Assembly: GCA_023434665.1 (NCBI GenBank)
Contig: JAEYSM010000013.1
Location: forward strand, 1-64,000
Direction of reading: 5' to 3'
DNA length: 64,000 bases
Source: Bacteroidota bacterium
GTDB taxonomy: Bacteria > Bacteroidota > Bacteroidia > Bacteroidales > Lentimicrobiaceae
A model generated the notes under the pieces. The model was not told where the DNA came from. It saw only the letters and a program-made list of their open reading frames with translations, and did not search any database. Positions 1-7,177 of this stretch are shown one piece after another; the stretch's first letter is position 1; every line of letters begins with the position of its first letter. The position numbers were made by a program, and so were the translations under genes.

Positions 1-75
1 AACTTCATAATGCCTTTTTTTCAAGCAATCCTCCGACCACTTGCCCTCAGGTTTGTTTCCTGTCGTTTGGGGCTG

Positions 76-105
76 CAAAATTAAGAACTATTTCCTTACG
101 TGCAA
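76..105 (-). promoter_or_regulatory. Bacteroidota-type promoter, leftward
   Basis: Read on the minus strand, TTG (105-103), 19 nt, then TAATTTTG (83-76) fit the Bacteroidota primary-sigma consensus TTTG-N19/20-TAnnTTTG. The bases after the -7 box read CAGCC. The same arrangement precedes rpsO at 14224-14254. It should drive a gene left of the window; a translation or ribosomal gene is a guess by analogy. Confidence 0.55.
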
Positions 106-198
106 CAAAAATTAAAACTTTTTTTTAATTTTTTTTATCCCCAGACTTTCAAGCAACTTCCCCTGTCTCTTTGCACCTTTGTGCGTGAATTGGGATTG

Positions 199-229
199 CA
201 AAAGTACACCCTTTTACAACATCTCCAAA
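199..229 (-). promoter_or_regulatory. Second upstream Bacteroidota-type promoter, leftward
   Basis: On the minus strand TTTG (229-226), 19 nt, then TACTTTTG (206-199) match the Bacteroidota consensus exactly. The text around the -7 box (TTGGGATTGCAAAA on plus) recurs at 14282-14295, upstream of rpsO. Together with the signal at 76-105 it makes a tandem promoter pair pointing out of the window. Confidence 0.55.
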
Positions 230-557
230 CGTTTTTTGAAAAAAAATTGAGATTTTTTCAAACACTATCTTCATTTCTTATCATCTGGTGCTGATATTCT
301 GCAAGTTACATGCCAAAAGTGCCTAGCTTTCAGAAACAGCTCTAAATAGTAAAATATGACTTTACTTATTCTTTCCCTTTTCAATAATCGATTGATCTGA
401 TACTGCAATGTACAGCGTAGAACTATACAATACTTCTGATTTACAACATTTTACAATTCTAAAGGTTTTACTATTGATTGAATTTAAGCTAATATCCCTT
501 CAAAACCTTGCTTCTGTATTTTTTGAATACTATTTTTATGCTAAATATTCACAACCC

Positions 558-1151
558 ATGAAAACCTATCATACTACCTATCTAATTATTCTAATCATGC
601 TCCTCTACAGCCCTCTTTTTGCTCAGGATGGAAGCGATCAACCTGAAGTAAAGGACAGACCTTTTAAAGACAGGATAGTATATGGTGGAGGTTTGGGATT
701 GCAATTTGGCACTATTACTTTTATTGAAATTTCCCCTGTAGTCGGTTATCGGTTGACAAACAGACTAGAAACCGGAATAGGAGTTACCTATAAGTACTAC
801 AAATACAAGGACTTCTATTTCGACCAGACAACAAATAATCGATTCGACCTTAAGAGTAATATTTATGGGGCAAGTCTTTATACCAGATACCACTTGTTTC
901 AAAATATCTTTCTGCATGCAGAATATGAGATGCTGCGATACAATTATGAAAATGTATTCATCATGGGCGGACAATTCATAAGAGAACCAACTCATGCCAA
1001 TGTAGAAGGATTATTCCTGGGAGGAGGATACAGGCAGCGTATTGCTTCCGGTGCTTATTTTTATATATTGGCACTCTGGGATGTTATAGAAGATCCACTT
1101 TCTCCGTATAATAACCCTATCCTCAGAATGGGTGTTCTTCTCGGCAGATAA
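558..1151 (+). CDS. Outer-membrane beta-barrel protein, hypothetical
   Basis: A protein of about 197 residues with a clear signal peptide (MKTYHTTYLIILIMLLYSP then LFAQ) and a body of alternating short strands rich in Tyr, Gly and Phe, ending in a hydrophobic strand. This is the pattern of the small outer-membrane barrels common in Bacteroidota. The frame is open back to 408, but the Met at 558 starts exactly at the signal peptide, so I chose it. Substrate and role are unknown. It converges on the creD gene, with a two-way terminator between them. Confidence 0.7.
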   Translation: MKTYHTTYLIILIMLLYSPLFAQDGSDQPEVKDRPFKDRIVYGGGLGLQFGTITFIEISPVVGYRLTNRLETGIGVTYKYYKYKDFYFDQTTNNRFDLKSNIYGASLYTRYHLFQNIFLHAEYEMLRYNYENVFIMGGQFIREPTHANVEGLFLGGGYRQRIASGAYFYILALWDVIEDPLSPYNNPILRMGVLLGR

Positions 1152-1177
1152 TATTTTAAGGTTAGTACTTAAATCAA

Positions 1178-1211
1178 AATTGCGTTGCCTTCTGTGATAG
1201 ACAACGCAATT
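1178..1211. terminator. Two-way terminator between convergent genes
   Basis: A perfect 10-bp inverted repeat (AATTGCGTTG at 1178-1187, CAACGCAATT at 1202-1211) with a 14-nt loop lies between the stop codons of the converging barrel gene and creD. T-rich sequence follows on plus and A-rich sequence precedes it, so it could end both transcripts. Confidence 0.6.
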
Positions 1212-1275
1212 CTTCCTTTTAACCATAGTGTCCTATGTCAGATCTGAGGTTTTCTTTGTTAAACCCGACTCTACA

Positions 1276-2622
1276 TTAATTTTTAATAGCACTCTGATCA
1301 TACCAATTCACATTTCGTGTAATGTACATGGTTAATGCAAGAATACTGGTAATACCTATACTACCAATAAGTAAAGCATAATCCTGAAGCTGAAGCGTGA
1401 GATAAACAAACAGATATGTTAAAATCAAGACTGCCACAAGTATAATTACTTGTCGTAGATTTTTAAGAATTGCGTTCGCATATAATCCAATCATGGCAAT
1501 CACTATTGCACTTGCTATTGCATATGCAGCATCAAAGTTTAAATGCTCTGAAATGGAAATGAGCAATGTATAAAATATACAAAGTGCAAAGCCGACTAAA
1601 ACATATTGGAATGGATGAACTCTTTTCTTGTTGAAAATCTCTACCAGGAAGAAAGTGAGAAATGTGAGTGCAATGGTCAACAATGCATACTTAGCCGATC
1701 TGGTCGATTTCTGATAGTCATTCATTGGCAATAAGAGATTTACGCCAAAATTACTCTCCCGAATATTATCCATATTTCTTTCACCTATCCAGAACTGTGG
1801 ATAATTCCTGTTTAACTCCAATATTTTGTATGATGCATTGAATCCCTTTTTGTTCACATTTCTTTGGTCAGGAAGAAAAGAACCAGAGAAACTTGGATCA
1901 GGCCAGTCAGAAGTCAAACTAACATTCGTTTCCTTTCCAAGCGGAAGAAAACCCACATACTGGCTTCCCTGAATATGGAGATCGAATTTGAATGAAAAGT
2001 TGGCGGTGTCAATAGACTGATTTAAAACATTGTTGACAGTAATCCCTGAGGGTATTAATTCTGGTATTTTTGAACCAGGTTCTACAGCAATATCTGATCC
2101 GTTCCAGTTGACATACACTTTTTCTTTTATTCCGCGTAAATCACTGATATTTATTGTTATAAAGGCTTCATCCCACAGAATTTCATATCCTTGCATATCC
2201 GAAATATGTTTTGCCAGACCTGTATAATTCCCTGAAAAAGAAACCTTGGAATCGTAAACAACCACTTCATAGATACCCCTCTTGAGCGACTTAGGCTGAA
2301 TCTTGCCGTCAATATTGAGTAAAGATGGCAATAGGTGAGCTTGCTCCCTAACCAATTCCATCTTATCATTAATAACGACCTGCTTTTGAATTGGAATAGT
2401 TAAAACGGGACCATAGATTTGCTGTTCCTTTGCCCATTCATTGCTTACTTCCGTTATTGCTACCTGCCGGTAGTTTTCTCTTTCATTTATCAGTTGTCTA
2501 ACGAATTCCATAGGAATCATCAGCAGCATCATTAGTATGAAAATTGATAACAGTTTGAGGGTAATCGACTTGCGAATGAATTGACTAAGATTGTCAATAA
2601 TTGATTTTTCTTGTGTTTCCAT
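1276..2622 (-). CDS. creD: Inner membrane protein CreD family
   Basis: A 448-residue integral membrane protein. It has one N-terminal membrane helix (about 22-42), a long non-membrane region carrying the family text QQIYGPVLTIP (near residue 68), and a block of C-terminal helices (about 312-440). This order and length match the CreD family, whose E. coli member sits in the cell-envelope stress CreBC regulon; the biochemical role is unknown. No CreBC pair is present. A winged-helix regulator and a small membrane protein lie directly upstream, and the gene has its own copy of the operator found before that pair (2643-2659). This suggests the regulator controls both units. Confidence 0.85.
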   Translation of the reverse strand: METQEKSIIDNLSQFIRKSITLKLLSIFILMMLLMIPMEFVRQLINERENYRQVAITEVSNEWAKEQQIYGPVLTIPIQKQVVINDKMELVREQAHLLPSLLNIDGKIQPKSLKRGIYEVVVYDSKVSFSGNYTGLAKHISDMQGYEILWDEAFITINISDLRGIKEKVYVNWNGSDIAVEPGSKIPELIPSGITVNNVLNQSIDTANFSFKFDLHIQGSQYVGFLPLGKETNVSLTSDWPDPSFSGSFLPDQRNVNKKGFNASYKILELNRNYPQFWIGERNMDNIRESNFGVNLLLPMNDYQKSTRSAKYALLTIALTFLTFFLVEIFNKKRVHPFQYVLVGFALCIFYTLLISISEHLNFDAAYAIASAIVIAMIGLYANAILKNLRQVIILVAVLILTYLFVYLTLQLQDYALLIGSIGITSILALTMYITRNVNWYDQSAIKN

Positions 2623-2642
2623 ATAGTTTAGTTGTTAAAAGT

Positions 2643-2659
2643 ACTTTGTATTTCAAAGT
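2643..2659 (-). promoter_or_regulatory. Candidate operator and -7 box of creD
   Basis: ACTTTG-TATTT-CAAAGT is a perfect 6-bp inverted repeat with 5-bp spacer. On the minus strand it overlaps TAACTTTG (2661-2654), a fit to the Bacteroidota -7 box, and ends 20 bp before the creD start. An almost identical element stands at 3603-3619 before the regulator operon. A repressor bound here would cover the transcription start. Confidence 0.6.
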
Positions 2660-2677
2660 TAAAGGATAAAAAATATA

Positions 2678-2980
2678 TTAACGCTGGGATTTTATTAATT
2701 TTTCCAAAGCTCTAAGATGTTCTTCGAATTCCAATTTTCCTCTTTTTGTGATCTGGTACTTTGTATTGGGTTTTTTCCCTACAAAGCTTTTCTCTACTAA
2801 AATGAATTCTTCTCTTTCCAAAGCTTTAAGATGACTGGCCAGATTACCATCCGTCACATCAAGGAACTCTTTCAATGAATTAAAATCTATCACATCATTC
2901 ACTGAAAGTGCCGACATGATCCCAAGTCTTATACGACTTTCGAAGATTTTATTTAAACCGTAGATGCTTGTAATTTTCAC
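2678..2980 (-). CDS. Winged-helix transcriptional regulator (ArsR/MarR-like)
   Basis: A 100-residue protein made of a single winged-helix domain: a helical start, the recognition-helix region LTDG/NLASHLKALE (residues 46-55 carry DGNLASHLKA), and a wing with KPNTKYQITKRG. This is the form of the small DNA-binding proteins (Pfam winged-helix HTH_34 type) common in Bacteroidota. Its start overlaps the stop of the upstream membrane protein by 4 bases (ATGA), so the two are translationally coupled. Palindromic sites before both its operon and creD are likely binding sites. It has no visible ligand or metal-binding cysteines, so the signal is unknown. Confidence 0.8.
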   Translation of the reverse strand: MKITSIYGLNKIFESRIRLGIMSALSVNDVIDFNSLKEFLDVTDGNLASHLKALEREEFILVEKSFVGKKPNTKYQITKRGKLEFEEHLRALEKLIKSQR

Positions 2981-3594
2981 CGCTCAAACTTAAACATGTA
3001 AATACCATAAATAATATGACATAAACCAAATCCTATTGCCCAAAAAAACAAACCATATTCAATAAAGATGCAATTAATTAATCCAAGTGCAATCTGCACG
3101 AGTCCTAAAACTCGCACTATTTTAAAAGTATAATTACCGGCATTATATAGAGAAATCCCATAAAATATCAAAGTTAAAGGTGAAATTAAACCCGATAGTC
3201 CATTAATAACAAGAATCACAATAAGGATACCGGCAGTAGTAAGCGGTATCAACATATTAACTAACATTCGTTTGGAAGTAGTATTCCAGGCCCTCTCCCC
3301 TTTCCCTGAGGCTTTGCGATAAGAATCAAAAAAAGCAGACACTAATGCCAATCCAAGTACTGAAATTGCCAGTAAAAAAACTTTGGTTAAGCCTGAACCA
3401 TCCGGCGAATTATAAGTATAGATGAAGCTGTCAGGGTTGAAATCAAGAACCTTCCAAGCAATAAAAGCGCCAGCCAATGCGATTATTCCGGCGAATACCC
3501 CTGCCCATCCAGAAAGGGAAAGAAACTTTGAAGACCGCTCCATCATAGAACGAATCTCTGCCAAATCACGTAGGTAATCTTTTTCTTCTTTCAT
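2977..3594 (-). CDS. Small multi-pass membrane protein, hypothetical
   Basis: A 205-residue protein with a charged N-terminus (MKEEKDYLRDLAEIRSMMER) and about five or six hydrophobic stretches between residues 28 and 195. I do not recognise a named family, but proteins of this type occur next to small winged-helix regulators in Bacteroidota, and may sense or transmit a membrane signal. That role is inferred only from coupling: the ATGA overlap with the regulator gene means the two are made together. The candidate operator 3603-3619 lies only 9 bp before its start codon. Confidence 0.65.
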   Translation of the reverse strand: MKEEKDYLRDLAEIRSMMERSSKFLSLSGWAGVFAGIIALAGAFIAWKVLDFNPDSFIYTYNSPDGSGLTKVFLLAISVLGLALVSAFFDSYRKASGKGERAWNTTSKRMLVNMLIPLTTAGILIVILVINGLSGLISPLTLIFYGISLYNAGNYTFKIVRVLGLVQIALGLINCIFIEYGLFFWAIGFGLCHIIYGIYMFKFER

Positions 3595-3602
3595 CGAAAA
3601 GT

Positions 3603-3619
3603 ACTTTGTTTTGCAAAGT
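3603..3619 (-). promoter_or_regulatory. Candidate operator and -7 box of the regulator operon
   Basis: ACTTTG-TTTTG-CAAAGT repeats the inverted-repeat design at 2643-2659, with the same flanking GT on the left and TAA on the right. On minus, TAACTTTG (3621-3614) again fits the Bacteroidota -7 box. The site ends 9 bp from the start codon, which fits autorepression. Confidence 0.6.
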
Positions 3620-3631
3620 TAACGAATATTC

Positions 3632-3650
3632 TTATGCAATTGTTGCATAA
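3632..3650. promoter_or_regulatory. Perfect palindrome upstream of the regulator operon
   Basis: TTATGCAA-TTG-TTGCATAA is an 8-3-8 perfect inverted repeat. It lies 10 bp upstream of the -7 box of the regulator operon, so it covers the region where the -33 element would be. It has no T-run and is not in a gene, so a protein-binding site is more likely than a terminator. Confidence 0.4.
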
Positions 3651-3723
3651 TCCGAAATATTTTTTTTAGAAGCGGAGAGACTCAACTTATAAAGGAATCC
3701 TTTTAAGTAAATAAAATCTCAAT

Positions 3724-4752
3724 TTATCTCTGCGACTTGATTGCTACCTCCAATGTCTTATCTAATCCTGCTTCAATCTCTTGTACAGTGTTTTTGCTAT
3801 AAACATCAGGTGAAAGTCCTATTCCTTCATAGGAGTTTCCATCAGGCATCAACACTTTTTGAGGAACAAGCGAATAGAACCATCCATTGGCCAGCTCTCT
3901 GCCAATCATTGTTCCATGGGCACCACTTGTCGTATCTCCTAATACTTTTACATTTGGCATTGCCATGAATGCCATGACTGCTCTCTCCCCTGCACTGATT
4001 GTATAGCGATCAGTTAGAACCATTACCGGCACATTTATAAAATCTCCCGAGGGTTCAATATGCCATTCGTACCAATCAGTATAATCATTAACGCCCGTGC
4101 CATTTTTAGTACGGCTGCTAAATATCAATCGCCTTTTATCGACTAACCTGCCAATCTCCGAAAAGCAATAGGTGAAATCACCACCATCATTGTGTCTCAA
4201 ATCAATAATCAGTCTTTCACTGTCGTTGAACTTATCGAGGAAATCATTCATTTCATAAAAATTGGGACCAACATTACTAAAATGTATATAGCCAATGTTT
4301 CTTCCCTTAATCTTACCATAGAGATAACTGTCTTCTTCATAAGAATATCCCGGCTCCAAATATTCAGTTTTAACCAACTCAAGATTGAATAACTCATCAT
4401 CAATCTTCTCTCTCCTTATCCTATTTGAATTATAAATCTCTTTCCCCGGAACTGTTAGAGTCACATGCCCATCATCCAGCACTGACAGCATAGTAGCAAT
4501 AGTCTGATACAATTCCTCCTCAGAAGAATTTGAACTAACCAATGGCCTGAAATCGTCATAAACCTCCTGCCAGTTCACATTTCTTTCATCAAAAGGAGCA
4601 TATTCCTCATTAAAAGTATTCCAAATATTCTCAAATATTGCTTCCGGATTATTTGCCGGCTCCTCTTCAAAACTTTGTTCACATGAAGCTACTAGTAGCG
4701 CTAAAAATAGTATTATGAGTACTCTCATTTTTAATCTCATTTTAGAAAACAT
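3724..4752 (-). CDS. S41 family peptidase, lipoprotein
   Basis: A 342-residue protein with a lipoprotein signal (LLVASC, Cys24), an N-terminal helical cap and an S41 (C-terminal processing / tail-specific) protease fold. Family text includes VLDDGHVTL, IGYIHF, LIIDLRHNDGG and the nucleophile region YTISAGE. The CtpA lysine is not evident: where CtpA has GKG this protein has SGAHGT, as in several S41 members of Bacteroidota. No PDZ domain is obvious. The first start codon overlaps the upstream barrel gene by 11 bases; in-frame Met codons at 4740 and 4728 would also keep the signal peptide. Likely periplasmic or surface-exposed; substrate unknown. Confidence 0.8.
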   Translation of the reverse strand: MFSKMRLKMRVLIILFLALLVASCEQSFEEEPANNPEAIFENIWNTFNEEYAPFDERNVNWQEVYDDFRPLVSSNSSEEELYQTIATMLSVLDDGHVTLTVPGKEIYNSNRIRREKIDDELFNLELVKTEYLEPGYSYEEDSYLYGKIKGRNIGYIHFSNVGPNFYEMNDFLDKFNDSERLIIDLRHNDGGDFTYCFSEIGRLVDKRRLIFSSRTKNGTGVNDYTDWYEWHIEPSGDFINVPVMVLTDRYTISAGERAVMAFMAMPNVKVLGDTTSGAHGTMIGRELANGWFYSLVPQKVLMPDGNSYEGIGLSPDVYSKNTVQEIEAGLDKTLEVAIKSQR

Positions 4753-5593
4753 AAATCACTTTACCCGCCAATGTATTCTGGTACGATATCAAATTTCTCG
4801 GTCTGGATGCATGAATAAAACCAAAGCTCCATTCTCCTCCCACTGCCCAGTGATCACTTAAAATGTGGCTTCCTTCAATAACTGCAGACAATCGTTGAAG
4901 TCTATTCAGAGTAACAAACTTTCCATCACCTAAAAAATCGATAAACGTTGGTATACCCTTATGGGAAGAAATATTCTCAATAAACTCATCATCATTAACC
5001 AGATATGGAGACCGGGCAAACCACGATACCAAAGGAATTTGAATATTGGCAGAGACTTTAGTAGATTCAGATAAAAACCATTCATATTTGCCGAACACCC
5101 CTATACCAGTACCTGAATAATAGCCAAAACTACCAACACGTCCATATGAATAATTCAGCGAATGAATATCCCATGATAATGACAACCCGCCTATTATTCT
5201 GTGCTTCCCTGTCACCTGCATAGGCATACCAACATCGTAACCCAGATTAATACTTGTAAATGAATGAGGTGCCGTTGTCTCTTCCCCACCATTCTCAAAA
5301 TAATCATAAGATTCGTTAAGCATAGTACTAAAAGACGTGTATCTCAAACTTATCTTGTGAATAAATTTGCCTTGTGACTCGTAACCAATCACCGCTGCAG
5401 GAAAGGCCAAATCGCGATGAATAAATGGCGAGAAAACTAAATCCTGATTGGCTAAATAACCAAGTCCCAATCCCAGTTCAAGACTACGTTGCGTTGAAAA
5501 ACTCTTCTGACCTGGCTCATCAGACAATACAGTTTGAGCAAAAAGCGCATTAGTAAAAGCAAACAAGTATATTAACAGTATATATCGCTTCAT
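4742..5593 (-). CDS. Outer-membrane barrel-like protein, hypothetical
   Basis: A 283-residue secreted protein with signal peptide MKRYILLIYLFAFTNALFAQ, followed by many amphipathic strand-like segments (GLGLGYLANQDL, GGLSLSWDIH, VGGEWSFGFIH) ending in a hydrophobic-aromatic strand (GKVIYVF). This fits an outer-membrane barrel of unknown family. It is the first gene of a two-gene unit with the S41 peptidase, which starts inside its last codons. The coupling hints that the two act together, for example as a barrel and its periplasmic peptidase, but nothing in the sequence proves it. Confidence 0.65.
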   Translation of the reverse strand: MKRYILLIYLFAFTNALFAQTVLSDEPGQKSFSTQRSLELGLGLGYLANQDLVFSPFIHRDLAFPAAVIGYESQGKFIHKISLRYTSFSTMLNESYDYFENGGEETTAPHSFTSINLGYDVGMPMQVTGKHRIIGGLSLSWDIHSLNYSYGRVGSFGYYSGTGIGVFGKYEWFLSESTKVSANIQIPLVSWFARSPYLVNDDEFIENISSHKGIPTFIDFLGDGKFVTLNRLQRLSAVIEGSHILSDHWAVGGEWSFGFIHASRPRNLISYQNTLAGKVIYVF

Positions 5594-5777
5594 AAGTATA
5601 TTGTTGGACTATAAAATTTAAATAACAACAAAATTTAAATTAAGATTGGCGACCATCAAACGGTACCAATTTAGAAAATAGAATTTACACCCCTCCATAT
5701 TTATAAGCCACTTAGTAAATACAGTGAAAAACTATTCTACTGGCTAACTATTAAATACAAATATCACTATCTGGCTA

Positions 5778-6842
5778 TCACTTAACAACCGGATTTCCAT
5801 GCTTGTAATACCTGATTCTGATTTTACCCCAAAACTTAAATTTCGTCAGGGATGTATATACCATCATCCTTTCAATCCACCTGAATCGCATCAGGTAATG
5901 TATACCCCGATATGCCACACCAAGTAAAAAGATGAGGATTGCACTTTCAATAATCCACTTTATGAAACCGCTTTCAATTGAAAGAACATTCTTCTCAAAC
6001 AAGAGCAACAGTGACCCTGTAATCGCAGATGCGAGAAATATATAACCAATGACAAATCCATGAGCTGTTTCAATTGCCTGTTTGGGACAATTAGCAATAC
6101 ACTTCATGCAGCTTTCACACCGAAAAGTCCAGTACATTCGATTGTCAATCTTGATAATTGCTTTCGCAGGACAAGCCTTTAGGCATATGTCACAATCATT
6201 ACAATCCCTTGAAGCGTAAAGCGTTTTAGCCAAAAAGAACCTGCCGAACAGATAATAGAGTGGAGCTATCGGCATTACTATCAGATCTTGTATAATCTCT
6301 CGAAGACCTTTCCAAACATTCTCACCTGCTAAGATTCTTTCTGAAATACTTTTGACCTTCCTGCAATTTTTTTCATAAAGAATATCAACTGAATGTTTGT
6401 TTAATCCAGGGTGAAGTGATATCCAATTAGATGGAAGATCTACCGGAAATATTCCCGAAATCTTATATCCCTTCAAACTTAGAATTAATGATGAGAGGTA
6501 AAAAGTCATTCCACTCACTCCGGGCACATTGAATTTTCCTATTAACAGGCCTGCCCGCGTGCACATCAAAACAATCCGGCTACTGCCTCTTTGTAACCGT
6601 GCATTAAAATTCAGCACAATCGGGGGATAGTTGAACCCATGTACCGGCGACACTATAAAAATCAATGCGTCCTGGGGAGCATCTTCTGGATGCCAGCCCC
6701 TGTTGGCAATATTGATTACCTGGCAGTCAATTCCTTTTTCTACAGCCGATTCGCTGAGCCATAAAGCTACATTTTTTGAGTTTCCTGTCCCTGAAAAATA
6801 GTATATAACAACCTTATCTGTCATTGTTTTAACTATTTGCAA
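5778..6842 (-). CDS. EFR1-type flavodoxin-ferredoxin membrane protein
   Basis: A 354-residue fusion. Residues 11-160 are flavodoxin-like, with the FMN phosphate loop SGTGNS (17-22) and a second loop VSPVHGFNYPP. Residues 214-252 are a 2[4Fe-4S] ferredoxin with two complete CxxCxxCxxxC sets (Cys214/217/220/224 and 242/245/248/252, each followed by P). Residues 262-335 hold two or three membrane helices. Proteins of this build are called EFR1 and are predicted electron carriers at the membrane; the partner is unknown. An alternative start is the Met at 6824, which would remove six residues. The gene is isolated, and the repeat region 6975-7037 lies upstream of it. Confidence 0.8.
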   Translation of the reverse strand: MQIVKTMTDKVVIYYFSGTGNSKNVALWLSESAVEKGIDCQVINIANRGWHPEDAPQDALIFIVSPVHGFNYPPIVLNFNARLQRGSSRIVLMCTRAGLLIGKFNVPGVSGMTFYLSSLILSLKGYKISGIFPVDLPSNWISLHPGLNKHSVDILYEKNCRKVKSISERILAGENVWKGLREIIQDLIVMPIAPLYYLFGRFFLAKTLYASRDCNDCDICLKACPAKAIIKIDNRMYWTFRCESCMKCIANCPKQAIETAHGFVIGYIFLASAITGSLLLLFEKNVLSIESGFIKWIIESAILIFLLGVAYRGIHYLMRFRWIERMMVYTSLTKFKFWGKIRIRYYKHGNPVVK

Positions 6843-6971
6843 TCTTGCAAGTCTGATGTTTCGTACATATCCGTCTCTTTTGTGACATAGACAATAAAAT
6901 ATGACTTATAGGTTCAGTAAAACTAATAAATAATCTGCCTGGTTATTTTAACAAATATAGAATTATAGGTT

Positions 6972-7037
6972 CTATTACGGTTGCTTTACGGTTGGTTTAC
7001 GGTTGGTTTACGGTTGGTTTACGGTTTCCTTACGGTT
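6972..7037. repeat. Six tandem 11-bp units with core TTACGGTT
   Basis: The core TTACGGTT occurs at 6975, 6986, 6997, 7008, 7019 and 7030, exactly 11 bp apart. The three bases before each core are CTA, GCT, GGT, GGT, GGT and TCC, so the middle units are identical and the outer ones have drifted. The period is close to one helical turn, so a protein could contact the same face at each unit. The repeats lie about 130 bp upstream of the EFR1 gene. Confidence 0.85.
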
Positions 7038-7112
7038 CATATACCCTTATGGTAAATTTACCGTATGTTTTCCGTTATGTTTGTGTAAGTTTTCCAATAA
7101 CTAAATTGACAA

Positions 7113-7145
7113 TAAAAAAAGGCTGGCTCTATTTGAGCTCAGCCT
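7113..7145 (-). terminator. Terminator of pepD
   Basis: On the minus strand AGGCTGAGCTC (7145-7135), a 5-nt loop and GAGCCAGCCT (7129-7120) form a stem with one bulged base. It is followed by a run of seven U residues. It lies 33 bp beyond the pepD stop codon and is a standard intrinsic terminator. Confidence 0.75.
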
Positions 7146-7177
7146 CTATTTCTTGTTAAGGGAAATATTATCGGGTA

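Larger units (their letters stand above)
1..557. other. Intergenic region with leftward promoters
   Basis: No protein gene is supported here. The only open frame of note (100-294, plus) is rich in Phe, Leu and Lys, comes from T-rich DNA and has no recognisable domain. What the region does hold is two promoter-like signals on the minus strand (listed separately), so a gene just beyond the left edge is probably transcribed leftwards. Positions 300-557 are the leader of the plus-strand barrel gene; I found no convincing promoter for that gene. Confidence 0.5.
6843..7177. other. Intergenic region with 11-bp tandem repeats
   Basis: This 335-bp gap between the EFR1 gene and pepD (both minus strand) holds no gene. 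It contains six copies of an 11-bp unit (6975-7037), a perfect 12-bp palindrome GGTAAATTTACC (7051-7062), and the pepD terminator (7113-7145). The part from 6843 to 6960 is the presumed promoter region of the EFR1 gene; no clear -33/-7 pair was found. Confidence 0.6.

Noticed and set aside
100..294. 64-codon plus-strand frame in the left intergenic region
   Set aside because: Built from poly-T-rich DNA, no domain, and it overlaps two leftward promoter signals; the composition is better explained as non-coding.
408..557. Upstream extension of the first barrel protein
   Set aside because: It would bury the signal peptide behind 50 residues without a domain; the Met at 558 gives a normal secreted protein.
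6972..7037. CRISPR array
   Set aside because: The units are 11 bp with no unique spacers and no cas genes nearby; it is a simple tandem repeat.
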